Below the pieces are notes generated by a model, which saw only the letters and a program-made list of their open reading frames with translations, was not told the DNA's origin and did no database searches. A stretch of DNA of 64,000 nucleotides from Macrolepiota albuminosa (lineage: Eukaryota; Basidiomycota; Agaricomycetes; Agaricales; Agaricaceae): assembly GCA_027475525.1 (NCBI GenBank), contig JAMWFC010000007.1, positions 62,001 through 126,000 of the forward strand. The letters are read 5' to 3'. Positions within the stretch are counted from its first letter, which is position 1. Every line of letters starts with the position of its first letter. The position numbers and the translations under genes were made by a program. This document shows, one piece after another, positions 10,522 through 20,805 of the stretch.

Positions 10522-11607
10522 TTATCTATTCCACCCGATAAGCATACATTTGTAAGTTGAATAGACACGTATAGATGCCTTGGGGGAACCCTCGACCTCT
10601 TCCCATTCAGTCAGGGATTCTGAGAGAATGATGCTGCCTCCTCGTTTACATGCTACGAGACAGATCCTCGAGATGACCAAACAATGTACGACAAGAAAGA
10701 CGATACAATAGCACATAACGATGCCTACGATGTACGCACCAAGGAGGCCTTCCACAATGATCAGTTTATGATATTATAGCCTATAGTTTCCTCGACCCCG
10801 AGAAACAAAAGGGGGACATGAGGAACGGAGACGAGAACTTATGATACAAGCCCTGGTCTGCGTGTGTGATATACACTATGGCAAGAAAACATGCGAGAAG
10901 GATGATGGATGTCGGAAGGAAGAGCCATGGTGCGGGAGGGATGTTCGTAAGTAGGACTTCTGCCATGGCAAATACCAAATTGAGGATATGCACATAGACG
11001 TTGCTCCAAGCTACAGAAAAAGAGTCAGGGATAGATCTGATTCCGACAGTGAAAGGTGGCGTACATGTTTCGACGTCTTTGAATGTTGCTGGAGACGCAA
11101 GAAAGGCCCATAACACGGTTGTCACTATGATGGCTGGGCAGGAGTTAAGAACACCATGCACAGTACTAAAACAAAGGGGCTTACGGTATGTCGTGATCGT
11201 CACTTGCAGCAGGACGTGCATGGTTTGAAGAACACGCAGCTATTTCTGGCGGGGGTATGATGCCATATTGGATGATTGACTCAGCGAGTGCCAGAACACC
11301 AGTGTTTGGATGCCCGTAGCAAAAAAGTACGCGCAGAGCCCGATGTACCATAAATTGGTAAAGTACGAAAAAAGGCTTGGGCCAGAATATCTCTGGAATC
11401 ACTAAAAAGAAAAGAGGGACTCTACTCGTTTGTGTAGTGATCTCGCACAGCAGACCAGATGAGCATGAAGACAAGGGTAAAGAGCGTGTACAGGGCAAGC
11501 AGCAGACGGGCTAGAGCTAGCACGATTGGCGATATGCAAGGTGACGTGACGTGTGCGCCGATGGAGTCGAACGGGCTGCTAGCACCGAGGTAGGCATACA
11601 AGTTCAT
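10522..11607 (-). pseudogene. FAR-17a/AIG1-like membrane protein gene with one in-frame stop
   Basis: Starts at ATG 11607 (MNLYAYLGASSPFD). Exon 1 is 11449-11607 and a 56-nt intron follows. Exon 2 (11185-11392) carries FSYFTNLWYIGLCAYFFATG, and a 51-nt intron follows. Exon 3, from 11133, carries LWAFLASPATF, AEVLLTNIPPAPW and YITHADQGLY. A last exon (about 10750-10522) carries VEGLLGAYIVGI and the final membrane helix. About six hydrophobic segments are visible, as in the AIG1/FAR-17a-like family common in basidiomycetes (membrane hydrolase relatives). A TAG at 11240-11242 replaces the expected Trp in exon 2, otherwise splicing and frame hold. The exon 3/4 junction could not be fixed. Probably a recent pseudogene; stop readthrough or a sequencing error are alternatives. 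Confidence 0.75.
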
Positions 11608-11899
11608 CGTGCTTCAATCCGATCAGCAACAATATAACCAAGAATTGATAATACCTTATGTCGAATGATAATGTTCTAAAGAACATGAAATGTAGAACAC
11701 AATTTCTAATACGGATTGCTAGGCATCTGGCCCAGTTTCCTAAAGACGACAACTTGAATGCTAGTATCAGCAGATTGTTGCTGGCAGAGTGTTTGCCCTG
11801 TCTCCTGATCCACATAAAGTTCGTTTCCTGGCCCAACCCTGCCTCCCTCTCCAGTTGATTGTACCATCAAGAATGTAATCAACAGATACTGATCTATAG

Positions 11900-12929
11900 C
11901 AAATTTTAGGTTGAGTAACCTTTTTTTTCTCTTTCACAAGCAGGTGGCTGACATAAGCAGGTGGATATCCAGTCGACCCGGCACTTCAAGCCGTGTTCGC
12001 ACGCTTGCAGCTAGTGTGTGACTTTTCATCTTTCATGAGCAGGTGGATATGCAATCCCTTTCTTCAAAGAACCTCATGCCATGTTGGAAATAATCTATAG
12101 TGTGCTCATGCAGTTTTGGTTTGTAGCACAAGCAATTGACTTGTATTTGACTGATCAGTATAGTAAATTCAGTTCTGACTTTGTTGTTGTTGCTTTCAGC
12201 CAGTTCACATTCTCATTTTGCATGCCAATCAAACACATGCTTACTGCTTATGTTTTGGTTGCCCTCAGCCTGCATAGCTACTTGCAGAGCAGTTGACATT
12301 CTGCTCTCAGCCAGTTCTGGTTCTCTGTGCTGGCCTATCTACCAGGTGCTAGTTAGGGTTGCTTAGAGTTCCAATATGAAAGACTCTATAGTATATTGCT
12401 AAATTCTTTTGAGAGCATGTACCAGACTTACAAATAGGCATCTGTTTTGACAACTGACAGCAATGTAGCTACTTCAATAAGATTTACAGCAAAAATATGT
12501 GCTTAAATGCCCTTAAATGCACACAGTATATTACTCTGACAAGATGAGCTGATATTAAGGTCACTGAGAGGAGGGTGGATATGCAAGACATTTTTATGTA
12601 TTTTGTATACACTCATATAGTGAATAGAACCTTTGTGCATTTTAAAGCTGTAGATAGTTCAACTTCTTCTCAGGCCTAATTTTTGTTACTGTAATGATTG
12701 CTCATACCTTTGTGCATTTTAAAGCTGTAGATAGTTCAACTTCTTCTCAGGCCTAATTTTTGTTACTGTAATGATTGCTCATTTTATACTATAATAATTG
12801 TACATTCTGTTAGGACAGCTTTATCTATCTTGCTTTTTAATGTGCTATCTACATTTAAGTTGTTAGTTTAAAAAAATGAATAGCTGTAGCTAAAGTTTTT
12901 GACAAAGAAAATTAAATTTATAATATAAT
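11900..12929. repeat. AT-rich repeat, left part of the Ngaro-occupied copy
   Basis: From about 11900 (caaatttta-ggttgag) to 12929 (taatataat) this aligns with 32926-33340. Shared blocks include gcaggtggctgacataagc, gtcgacccggcac, catgttggaaat and aattaaatttataatataat. A roughly 600-bp stretch (about 12245-12868) present here is missing in the other copy. Interrupted at 12930 by the Ngaro element; it continues at 19355. Confidence 0.85.
12629..12782. repeat. Exact 77-bp tandem duplication (probable assembly scar)
   Basis: 12629-12705 and 12706-12782 are identical and adjacent; matching stops on both sides at exactly 77 bases. Confidence 0.95.
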
Positions 12930-12931
12930 AT

Positions 12932-13092
12932 ATTTCGTAACTGATTCCGCGTAACAAATTATATTAACAATTTTGCTTTGAATTGACAAGTTTCTATTAT
13001 CTACATACGATGTCCTTTGTTGGGGGTAGTCGACCCTACCATAAAATAGGGGCGTCTGGGGATCCTCTTCGCGCTAGTGTACTGTACCCCCG
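12932..13092 (-). repeat. Ngaro split repeat B2 (161 bp)
   Basis: Same sequence as B1 at 13383-13543, from atttcgtaactg to gtactgtacccccg. Its end forms an 11-bp perfect inverted repeat (tcctcttcgcg 13063-13073, cgcgaagagga 13091-13101) with the start of the spacer. Confidence 0.95.
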
Positions 13093-13250
13093 CGAAGAGG
13101 AGGACAGAATATGTAGGTGATGCCATGGTGATGACCATAAATGAATATCGACCTAAATGAAAGCAGAGTCAATGAATAAATGAATGAGTCCAAGAAATGA
13201 ATTAGAGGAAAATAGAGTCAAAGAATAAATTAGAAGGTGAGGGTGGGTGG

Positions 13251-13383
13251 GTGCTTTGAAGATACGCTATTAGCGTTGTACGCGTGAGGTGGCGGTTCCA
13301 ATACAACCGTACCACGTCACGCTTTAGTCACGTTACAAAATATACGCTACACTCATCCCGTGCCTCCTTTCTGTATCGTCCCA
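13251..13383 (-). repeat. Ngaro split repeat A2 (133 bp)
   Basis: Same sequence as A1 at 19222-19354. It abuts B1 at 13383, as expected if the A2-B1 junction templates the joined ends of the circular intermediate. Confidence 0.95.
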
Positions 13384-13543
13384 TTTCGTAACTGATTCCG
13401 CGTAACAAATTATATTAACAATTTTGCTTTGAATTGACAAGTTTCTATTATCTACATACGATGTCCTTTGTTGGGGGTAGTCGACCCTACCATAAAATAG
13501 GGGCGTCTGGGGATCCTCTTCGCGCTAGTGTACTGTACCCCCG
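13383..13543 (-). repeat. Ngaro split repeat B1 (161 bp)
   Basis: Same sequence as B2 (12932-13092). Lies just after the tyrosine recombinase gene in the sense of transcription. Confidence 0.95.
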
Positions 13544-13611
13544 ATTCGCAGTAGCCGAGGAGACACAGGCCGAACGAAGAAAGCGATGAGGATCTAACCC
13601 CCCCTCAAAGG

Positions 13612-14805
13612 CTAATCGCGATCCAGATATGACATGACTGGTTTCAGAAGTTCCACATACATAGGAGCAATAAGCTCTAACGATCTCCAGTAGCGTAAAA
13701 AAGCATTAGACGACCATCTTCCTAAGGATTTCACGACGTCTGGAGGAATTCCTTGCAGGAGCAACATAGTGGTGCCACCGATGCGGAAACAGTGTCCTGT
13801 TATTCTGGGGTAGTTGTATACGCCAAGGATCGAATTGAATTTCCTTAGCAAACGACGTAGCGTCAGACCGACCATGTTGCCCGAAGAGCCTCGAAAAGCT
13901 GCCACAGTGTCTGTCAAGGAACAATTGTTTATTCGTGCGTGGTTCTCAAGTGCGAAGATAGGGTCAAGAAGATTCTGGCGAGAAACCAAAACGGTCTCTC
14001 CCTTTGTACCACCGCGCTTAGTTCTTGGTAGATGCAGCGTTCGAGTACCCGTTACACTAGGCGTCCCGAAATGTTTCCATGTAGGGGTAAGAGCACTATC
14101 ATAGTTTCGTTCCGTCTTTGGGCATATTTCCCCCATCCGGATTTGCGCCCAAAAACTAGTAGTTGCCACTGCCCAGATGCATGCCTCCTCCGGATCTTCA
14201 AGATTTATATTGTTCAGAATTCTGTTGAGCATATCGGATGAAACGGGAGGTCGCGTATCCTTAATAGATTCTGGAGGCCGCAGTTTCTCTGTTCCCTTCA
14301 ACGTGTACTTAAGCCTAGACGATCCCAGCCAAGGCAAGTTGTTCTGTATGTGCCAGGCCTTGACTGCTGAGATCTTCGCTGATGCTGTCCCACCCGATCT
14401 AGATCCTGCCATCGAGGCTGCAAAAGCGCAAAGTAAATCTTCAGAGGTTGAATGCAAAGTGGACGGACGAATGCCTCGAGCGTGACAGAAACCGAAAAAT
14501 TCTTTGACATAAGCGTCGTATCTGCCCAAAGTCGAGGACGACCACGCATGATTGATAACGAAGTTAACCCGCCGTTCGTCATCTTCCGCGTTCAGACAGG
14601 ATTCGCGATGGGGTTTACCTTGAGCAGGTACTGAAGGCGAAGTGGGATGCCGAACGGATGATGGTACGCGAGGCATAACGGACGATGGAGCACTAGGTAT
14701 AGTAGACGATGAAACGCTGGGCAGAACGCGAGCCGGATGATGTGCGTTATTTGCAACTCGTGCAGATTTGCATCTTGCAAAAACAAAACCTTTAGACTTC
14801 GGCAT
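13612..14805 (-). CDS. Ngaro tyrosine recombinase
   Basis: 397 residues from ATG 14805 to a TAA. The product is a phage-integrase-type recombinase that inserts the circular DNA copy of the element. Catalytic residues can be placed: Arg223 in QIRMGE, His338 and Arg341 in GHCFRIGG, Trp364 in GRWSS and the nucleophile Tyr372 in FLRYWRS, so the R-H-R-Y set is complete. Residues about 80-180 form the N-terminal SAM-like DNA-binding part (TLGRYDAYVKEFFGFC), preceded by a Pro/Ser-rich low-complexity leader. It is the last of three same-strand genes and starts 195 bases after the RT stop. Nothing in the frame suggests decay. Confidence 0.93.
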   Translation of the reverse strand: MPKSKGFVFARCKSARVANNAHHPARVLPSVSSSTIPSAPSSVMPRVPSSVRHPTSPSVPAQGKPHRESCLNAEDDERRVNFVINHAWSSSTLGRYDAYVKEFFGFCHARGIRPSTLHSTSEDLLCAFAASMAGSRSGGTASAKISAVKAWHIQNNLPWLGSSRLKYTLKGTEKLRPPESIKDTRPPVSSDMLNRILNNINLEDPEEACIWAVATTSFWAQIRMGEICPKTERNYDSALTPTWKHFGTPSVTGTRTLHLPRTKRGGTKGETVLVSRQNLLDPIFALENHARINNCSLTDTVAAFRGSSGNMVGLTLRRLLRKFNSILGVYNYPRITGHCFRIGGTTMLLLQGIPPDVVKSLGRWSSNAFLRYWRSLELIAPMYVELLKPVMSYLDRD

Positions 14806-15000
14806 TATATGGATGAGAGCGTGTTCTCTTGAACGCTACCCCTGAAAAATATTGGTAAAAGGAGGGATGTCAGCCTCTCTCTGTATGGCATTCGAGCCGC
14901 TAATACGATTAAAACTAATATATACATGAAACCGTGCGATTACGATTATGAATTGACAGGCTCGAAGTGTTCTATTTCTGATAAGAAGATGAAAAAGCGT

Positions 15001-16734
15001 TCACGATGGCAACTCATTGTGTCGGACAGCGCGACAGACGTAATCTGTCAGATACGGAGGAACCGTCGGCGGGAATGGCAACAAATTGCGTCTAGCAGGA
15101 AAGCGTCCTCTGGAAGGTCCGTCTGCTAAGTTTGCATGCGAAGGAATCCACTTCATGGAAATCCAAATGCTCTGAGCTTGAAAGCAGTCGACGATGTGGC
15201 GTAGAATAAGATTTTGCTGGAGACTTCTTGAGTAGCCCGCCGAAAGGGCGCCAACGACGCCGGCATTGTCCGATTCTAGGATGATGTGACAATTGTTGAA
15301 ACCACTGTTCACCAGCGTACGAACAGCCATATCGACGGCAACCATTTCCGCCCACCCTATGTCTCTCCCTTCACATTTCCAACCATCCTTTAACCTCCAA
15401 GCAAGCCAACTGCCATCTAAAACGAGTCCGATACCCCAAGACGTTGATGCGTCGACGTGTAGTTGGACCCCGAGGGGTTCTGGTGGACGAATAATTTTAA
15501 CGCCGCACCAATCTTTCCGCAAGGTAGACTTCCACCACTCTATATCTGCTAAAACTGAACCGTTCGGCCGATGTCTGATAAACCGGCTGCCTTCCAATGG
15601 GAAGCCCGCTCGAAACGCATACAACGATGGCAGGTGAGAACGACCCGCCGGAACGACAAGGCAAACATGATTTAAGGTGCCTATCAAGGATTCGGTGGCT
15701 TTTAAAGTTACTGATCCCCGTTCGGACCACTCCTCCAATTTCGCCATGTATTTCTCTTTTTTGTTCGGAGGCAGTGAAACCGTTTTGTTCAGGAGAGACC
15801 ATTCGAATCCGATATATTTGAAGGAACTGGCGAAAGGTGTATGTTTGTCAGGGGCCCAAGGCCACCCGAGATGTTCCGCTGTAGACCAGATGAGAGATTC
15901 TTCGTAAGAATATGAATGTTGAGCACTGCCTGAATTCGAGTGCGAAGAGATGCCAGAAATGGGATAACGGAAAAATACAAAATCGTCGACCCATTTGAGC
16001 ATGGCGTTGACGCCGCGAGAAAGAAAAATTTGCACTATTGCGTCCGCGACCGAGCCAAAGATGCCAGGGGAGCAAGATGCTCCGAAATTAAGGCGAAAGT
16101 CGTAATGTATGAAGCCATCTATTGAAATCGCTAACAGCGGCCAGTCCCTAGGTTGGGTCGGTATTATTCTGAAGGCCGATTCAACGTCGAATACTGCCGC
16201 CTCTGTGCCCACAGGCGCATCCGCCATTAACAACCAGCAGTCGGCAAAGGTACCCCAGTCACACTGAAACGCCGAAGAATCAATCATCGAATTTATAGAA
16301 ACCGTATTAGGATCAGAACGCGGGTAAGACAAATCCAATGTAACGCGTTGTTTCCCCCCCGCGCTCGATATTACATTTAAAGGTGCAGTTCGAAAAGGGC
16401 CGAATAGTTGTTCGGCGTCTGAAGGACGAAACCCAGGCGAAACACGGCCAAGCTTGATCTCTGTAGAATATTTTGATACAATAAAGTCACGAGCCTCTTG
16501 CGAATTATAGTGATTCAATGGGGAGAAAGATTTGTGCAAGCAATACGAATCCAGTCCAATGCTAAAACCCTTGCTGAGGCCTTTCGGCACCCCAGCGAAT
16601 TTGTCCAAAACTCCTGCGTCACGTAAGGCGGCTTCCCATCTGTCCGCGAAGAGAGGAGTGGACAAAGGGAAGATATCCTCAAGCCGAACACGTCTGTGCT
16701 CCGTGAGAAGTTGACCCACAAAGAGAGCAGACAT
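15001..16734 (-). CDS. Ngaro reverse transcriptase with RNase H
   Basis: The open frame extends from 17121, but the first part overlaps Gag and is not protein-like; the ATG at 16734 (MSALFVGQLL) is the best start, giving 577 residues. The product copies element RNA into DNA. The RT core shows FRTAPLNVIS, VTLDLSYPRSDPN, AVFDVESAFRIIPTQ and the active-site block LKWVDDFVF (VDD in place of YxDD, usual in DIRS/Ngaro). The RNase H part shows HVDASTSWGIG, ESDNAGVVGAL and IPSHANLADGPSRG. The frame is +1 relative to Gag and overlaps its end by 56 bases, so translation may need frameshifting or reinitiation. No stops or indels. Confidence 0.92.
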   Translation of the reverse strand: MSALFVGQLLTEHRRVRLEDIFPLSTPLFADRWEAALRDAGVLDKFAGVPKGLSKGFSIGLDSYCLHKSFSPLNHYNSQEARDFIVSKYSTEIKLGRVSPGFRPSDAEQLFGPFRTAPLNVISSAGGKQRVTLDLSYPRSDPNTVSINSMIDSSAFQCDWGTFADCWLLMADAPVGTEAAVFDVESAFRIIPTQPRDWPLLAISIDGFIHYDFRLNFGASCSPGIFGSVADAIVQIFLSRGVNAMLKWVDDFVFFRYPISGISSHSNSGSAQHSYSYEESLIWSTAEHLGWPWAPDKHTPFASSFKYIGFEWSLLNKTVSLPPNKKEKYMAKLEEWSERGSVTLKATESLIGTLNHVCLVVPAGRSHLPSLYAFRAGFPLEGSRFIRHRPNGSVLADIEWWKSTLRKDWCGVKIIRPPEPLGVQLHVDASTSWGIGLVLDGSWLAWRLKDGWKCEGRDIGWAEMVAVDMAVRTLVNSGFNNCHIILESDNAGVVGALSAGYSRSLQQNLILRHIVDCFQAQSIWISMKWIPSHANLADGPSRGRFPARRNLLPFPPTVPPYLTDYVCRAVRHNELPS

Positions 16735-19197
16735 GCGCGTGAGTGCATGTGGTTCCTCGGTTACAACCCGAGAAGCTATTGAACCCGTAGCAGACAGATT
16801 CGCCTTTCGGCGTCTTCCAGGTCCTTCCATCCTTGTGGAGAAATTTCGCGTCTTTGCGGCAGGTGGGAAGCTTATGTTCGAGGGAACCGCAGGCAATGCA
16901 ACGCGAACGTCTGGCAGGCTGAGAGGACGGAAAGGAGTTTGCTGAGTCCCGCGCCTTGTTTTTCTGCGGAAAGGACTCCAACTGAGCAATCCTGTTGTCC
17001 AGGAACGCGACCCTGGAGGCGTGTTGTGAATTGAGACACTCCTGCCACACGTGCGCATGGAAGTCGTCCATGCGAAAGGTGTGAGATTCGAGAACGAAGA
17101 GTGATCGGAGACGACGATCATAGTCGAACACTACCTCGAATTGCACTCTAGCATCAGGCAGATTCTTTAGATAATTAAAGTGGCTTTCGAAGGAATTCGC
17201 AATCTCGATGGCGATAGGGCCACCTGCACCTTGGTCCCCATGAGCACGAAGATGCTTTCTCATAGCTGCCACCAAATTCATGCTTGCACTGACCCAGTCG
17301 TCGAATGAGAGCTTGCTCTCCTTCGTGACATCAAAAGACGCGTTGGGTAAGCGGAGCTTCCCGTTTGAAATGACGAACGCAGACTCGGGCCCCGGCGGTT
17401 CTCTAGCGGCTCGCCGACAAGCATCATCTGTCAGCAAATCGAGGGGAATATACTCGAGCATTCCCGCCTCTAAAGCACGCATAACTTTGTGCGGAAACAC
17501 TTTATCCGCCGCGGACAATTGACGCCCCACAGTGGGAGGGCGACCATGCATCGTGCGGTTCGGACGAGTCTGACGATCCTCCGCCTCGTCGGATAAGAAA
17601 ATGCCAGGACCCCGACGGTTTGTGTCATTCAACCGAGGAAAGGCGGTGGGGGGCAATGCGGGCTCCGCTACCATTTGGGTACCCGCGGAACGCCGAATAT
17701 CTCCAACGGTCGGGCGGACGGAACCCGTTCTCTGGGACAGACTCGGGGGAGCAGCTCCGAACCCGTTGTCGTGAATGGCCTGTAAGTGGGCTTGCAAGGC
17801 TGCAAGAATGATTAAGACCCGAGATAAACGAAAGGGGAGCCCAGACACAACTAATCGAAAGGCAGACAACGACTCAATATTAAACGTAAGAGATTTGCAT
17901 GAATGCAGCATTAACGCGAGGGAAGTGCATGAATGCAACTCTAACCCATAGCGTATCGACAACTGAGGACAACGCATAATGTTCACATAAAGAAGTTAAG
18001 CAAAGACTAGCTGAATAATAATATTATGCAGAAAGAATGTGACAATAGGGCGTGAAAGGCCATAGGACATGCGGCGCGTACGTAGTAGGCTGTCAGAAGC
18101 CTACACGAGTGCCTGCGGCGCATACGTGCAACGCAGAAAGTTTACAAACAGTGGCACAATAAGCCTGCGGCGCATACATACAACGCAGAAAGTTTACAAA
18201 GTGTGGCACAATAAGCCGTGTGAAGTGTGGCACAATAGGCCGAATGAAGGGTGGCACAATAAGCCTACGCGTAGGGAGGCACAACAAGCCTGTACGCAGG
18301 GTGGCACAATAAGCCGGGGGGCGGCACAATAAGCCTAGTGGCACAATAAGCCGAAGCGTAATAAACACAGCACAATAGGGCCGAATAGATTATGGAGAGA
18401 AACCATCAAGAAACCAAGGGCGCATGTGAATAGCGCGATGCGATGGAACAAATCTCACCATGTCGAGACACATTATGTCCATAGGTCCTCAAGAAATTCT
18501 GCAATTGCGCTTCCGTCAACATGACAACTTGGCCCTCGCGGTTTTCCTGTGTCTCCCAATCCGCGGGGCGCAGGTCCAACGGCGAGCCTTCAATGGACGG
18601 AGTTGGGGTTCTCTGGCGAGTTCTCTGCTGAGCCGGTGGAGTAGCATACTCCAATGTTCCCCCCGATTGCGGTGTGAGGGGAGACACTTGATCGCGTTGG
18701 AGAGGAGTAGCTGGTAAATGAGACGAAGGAACTGGCTGGGATTGAAGAATGGGTACGGCATTGCGCACAAATGAATCTACAACGTCAGGACTCAATGGCA
18801 AGTCATGCTCGCCACGACCCCGAACTATGTCCTCCACTGCAGAGCGAGATCTCTTAGAAGCTCGGATTTGTCGGGGAGTAGGTGCGGGGCGATTTTTTGC
18901 CGACGCACGGTCTCCTTCCTCTGGAACCGACTCAATGGCGGGTTGGGAAGGTCTCACGTCTATCGACTGCATAGTGTTCCCGCTCTCCGCAGCCACTGTA
19001 TTCGACAAGGTGAGAGGGAGCTCCGAGGCCTCTCTGTTAGGTTCGCGAGCGATACGACCGCCGTCTATGCCGGAAACCACAGAAGTTTCACGCGTCATAC
19101 GCATCACGGAGGAGGGTTGTAGGGTAAACGGAATTGCGTTCTCCGACGGTCCTGTTGCCCCTAACTTGCTGCGAGTCCTTCTTTCCCTGCCCGCCAT
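16679..19197 (-). CDS. Ngaro Gag-like protein with a 659-nt intron
   Basis: I propose ATG 19197 (MAGRERRTRSK), 25 bases inside the A1 repeat. Exon 1 is 18459-19197 and exon 2 is 16679-17799, with an intron at 17800-18458 (GTGAGA...TTGCAG, phase 1). Joined in frame they give 619 residues. Exon 1 is disordered and Ser/Pro/Arg-rich and ends with a LTEAQLQNFLRTYG helix. Exon 2 has FDVTKESKLSFDDWVSASM, a coiled segment, and near its end Cys/His clusters (CIACGSLEHKLPTC; CYGFNSFSGCNRGTTCTHAH; CSLCGSTSHGAQTC) expected to bind nucleic acid. The intron is inferred from frame, splice signals and the poor coding quality of the intervening DNA. The alternative is two separate ORFs. Confidence 0.75.
18100..18370 (-). 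repeat. Minisatellite inside the Gag intron
   Basis: About ten variants of a short unit around gtggcacaataagcc, spaced 15-25 bp at the right, with two longer units of 53 bp (starts near 18113 and 18166, sharing cctgcggcgcatac and acgcagaaagtttacaaa) at the left. It lies wholly within the proposed 659-nt intron, where length change would not affect the protein. Confidence 0.8.
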
Positions 19198-19221
19198 GTA
19201 CTGTCGACCACGCAGTGCAAC

Positions 19222-19354
19222 GTGCTTTGAAGATACGCTATTAGCGTTGTACGCGTGAGGTGGCGGTTCCAATACAACCGTACCACGTCACGCTTTAGTC
19301 ACGTTACAAAATATACGCTACACTCATCCCGTGCCTCCTTTCTGTATCGTCCCA
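19222..19354 (-). repeat. Ngaro split repeat A1 (133 bp)
   Basis: Marks the 5' terminus of the element and probably carries its promoter, because Gag starts 25 bases downstream. Same sequence as A2. Confidence 0.95.
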
Positions 19355-20705
19355 AGTGGCACTCTAAATGTGAGTGCCGATTTGCTTATCTAATAATTTG
19401 AATTTGCTAATCAAAATAAAACAAATTATCAACTAACAAAATGATCTGGACTTTAATATGGTAAACAGACTTTACAAAACTAATTAAATAAAAATGCTTC
19501 TCTATCGAGTGGAAAAATACTACAAAAACATTGCAGAATATACTCATTCTGATTGTGAGTGCCAATAAATGCCAGGTTTGTTGCCACTGCCCTTGATTAT
19601 TTTTATTAAATCATAGCAAAAGATTTAGAAATCATGTGACTTATTTGTTGGTTGGTAGAAATAAAAAATATGTCTAGAAATATATTTTTCTTTTTGATCT
19701 ATGAGATCTGCTCAAATTCTAGACTGCTAACCTAGGGACAAGATGTATACTATATTGAAAATATAATACATCAGAAAATTTGCAATGTCTCTAAATTATT
19801 TTATGAACTACTAGGCAAAATTTCACAGTGAATATATTTTTAGATCATCTTTAAAAAGCTGGTCTTTTACCAACTTACAGGTTTGGCATATACTATTGTA
19901 GTTCCTGAAATATTCACAATTTGTTATGTAGAAAATTAACTTTTAGACCATCTTATTGATTGGGCCATAGCAAGAGATCCAGACATCATGTGGCTTATCA
20001 GTTGATTGGCTAACAAGCAAAATAGGTTTAGAAACATATTTTTCTGTTAGACTAAAGTGATCTGCTCACTCTGTTTTGAATATACAAGACATCAGAAAAT
20101 TTATAATTTTTTTTGATCATCTCATGAACTACTGGACAGAATCTGATAATAAGATATATTTGGATAGCTGTTAAAAAATCAGTTTTCTACTAGCTTACAA
20201 ATCTAGCATATATTGTGGTATTTCCTGTGATATTCACAACTTATTGTTTAAAAAACTAACTTGTAGACACTATTATTGATTGGGTCAATAGCAAAGGATC
20301 TAGAGGTCATGGTTGGTTAATAGAAGAGGTAAGTAGGTCTAGAAACATATTTTTTCTTTAGACCAAAATGATTTGCTCAAATCTTAGACTGCTAGCTCAG
20401 GAACAAGGAGCACTCTGCTTTGAAAATACAAGATATTAGAAAATTTGCATTGTTCCTGGATTATCTCATGAACTACTGGATAAACTTTCATGATCAGGGT
20501 AGTTCTGGATAGCCCTTGGAAAACTGGTTCTCTACCAACCCACAGGTCTGGCATATACTATATTAGTTCCTGAGATATTCACAATTTCTTGTTTAAAAGT
20601 CAACTTTTACACCTCCTTATTGATTGGGCCATAGCAAAGGATCCAGAGGTCATGTGACTTGATGGCTGGTTGGTTGCCCAGCAGAATAGGTCTAGGAACA
20701 TATTT
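19355..20705. repeat. AT-rich repeat, right part, with about three 325-340-bp tandem units
   Basis: Continues the repeat interrupted at 12929. It starts with the 21-nt hairpin ggcactc-N7-gagtgcc (19358-19378). Then a unit with the blocks aggtctagaaacatattttt, gatctgctcaaat, aaaatttgca, tctcatgaactactgg and gatattcacaattt is repeated; the tcatgaactact block is at about 19800, 20125 and 20466. It ends in the N gap. Paralogous to 33348-34703. Confidence 0.9.
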
Positions 20706-20805
20706 NNNNNNNNNNNNNNNNNNNNNNNNNNNNNNNNNNNNNNNNNNNNNNNNNNNNNNNNNNNNNNNNNNNNNNNNNNNNNNNNNNNNNNNNNNNNNNN
20801 NNNNN
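20706..20805. other. Assembly gap (100 N)
   Basis: Exactly 100 N, flanked by a satellite on the left and the CCGGGGTAC repeat end on the right. Both are high-copy sequences at which short-read contigs are expected to break. Confidence 0.99.

Larger units (their letters stand above)
12930..19354 (-). mobile_element. Complete Ngaro (DIRS-order) retrotransposon
   Basis: In minus-strand orientation the order is A1 repeat (19354-19222), Gag gene, RT-RNase H gene, tyrosine recombinase gene, B1 (13543-13383), A2 (13383-13251), a 158-bp spacer, then B2 (13092-12932). This A1-ORFs-B1-A2-B2 layout of split direct repeats is the definition of Ngaro elements, which integrate by a tyrosine recombinase through a circular DNA intermediate and make no target-site duplication. 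A and B copies appear identical and all three genes are open, so the insertion is recent. The unoccupied paralogous site at 33341 confirms both ends and the absence of a duplication. Confidence 0.95.

Noticed and set aside
17121..17986. Ngaro RT starting at 17121 and Gag starting at 17986
   Set aside because: The RT frame before 16734 overlaps good Gag coding and is not protein-like. The Gag frame before 17799 lacks coding character, while a splice at 18459/17799 joins two good exons in phase.
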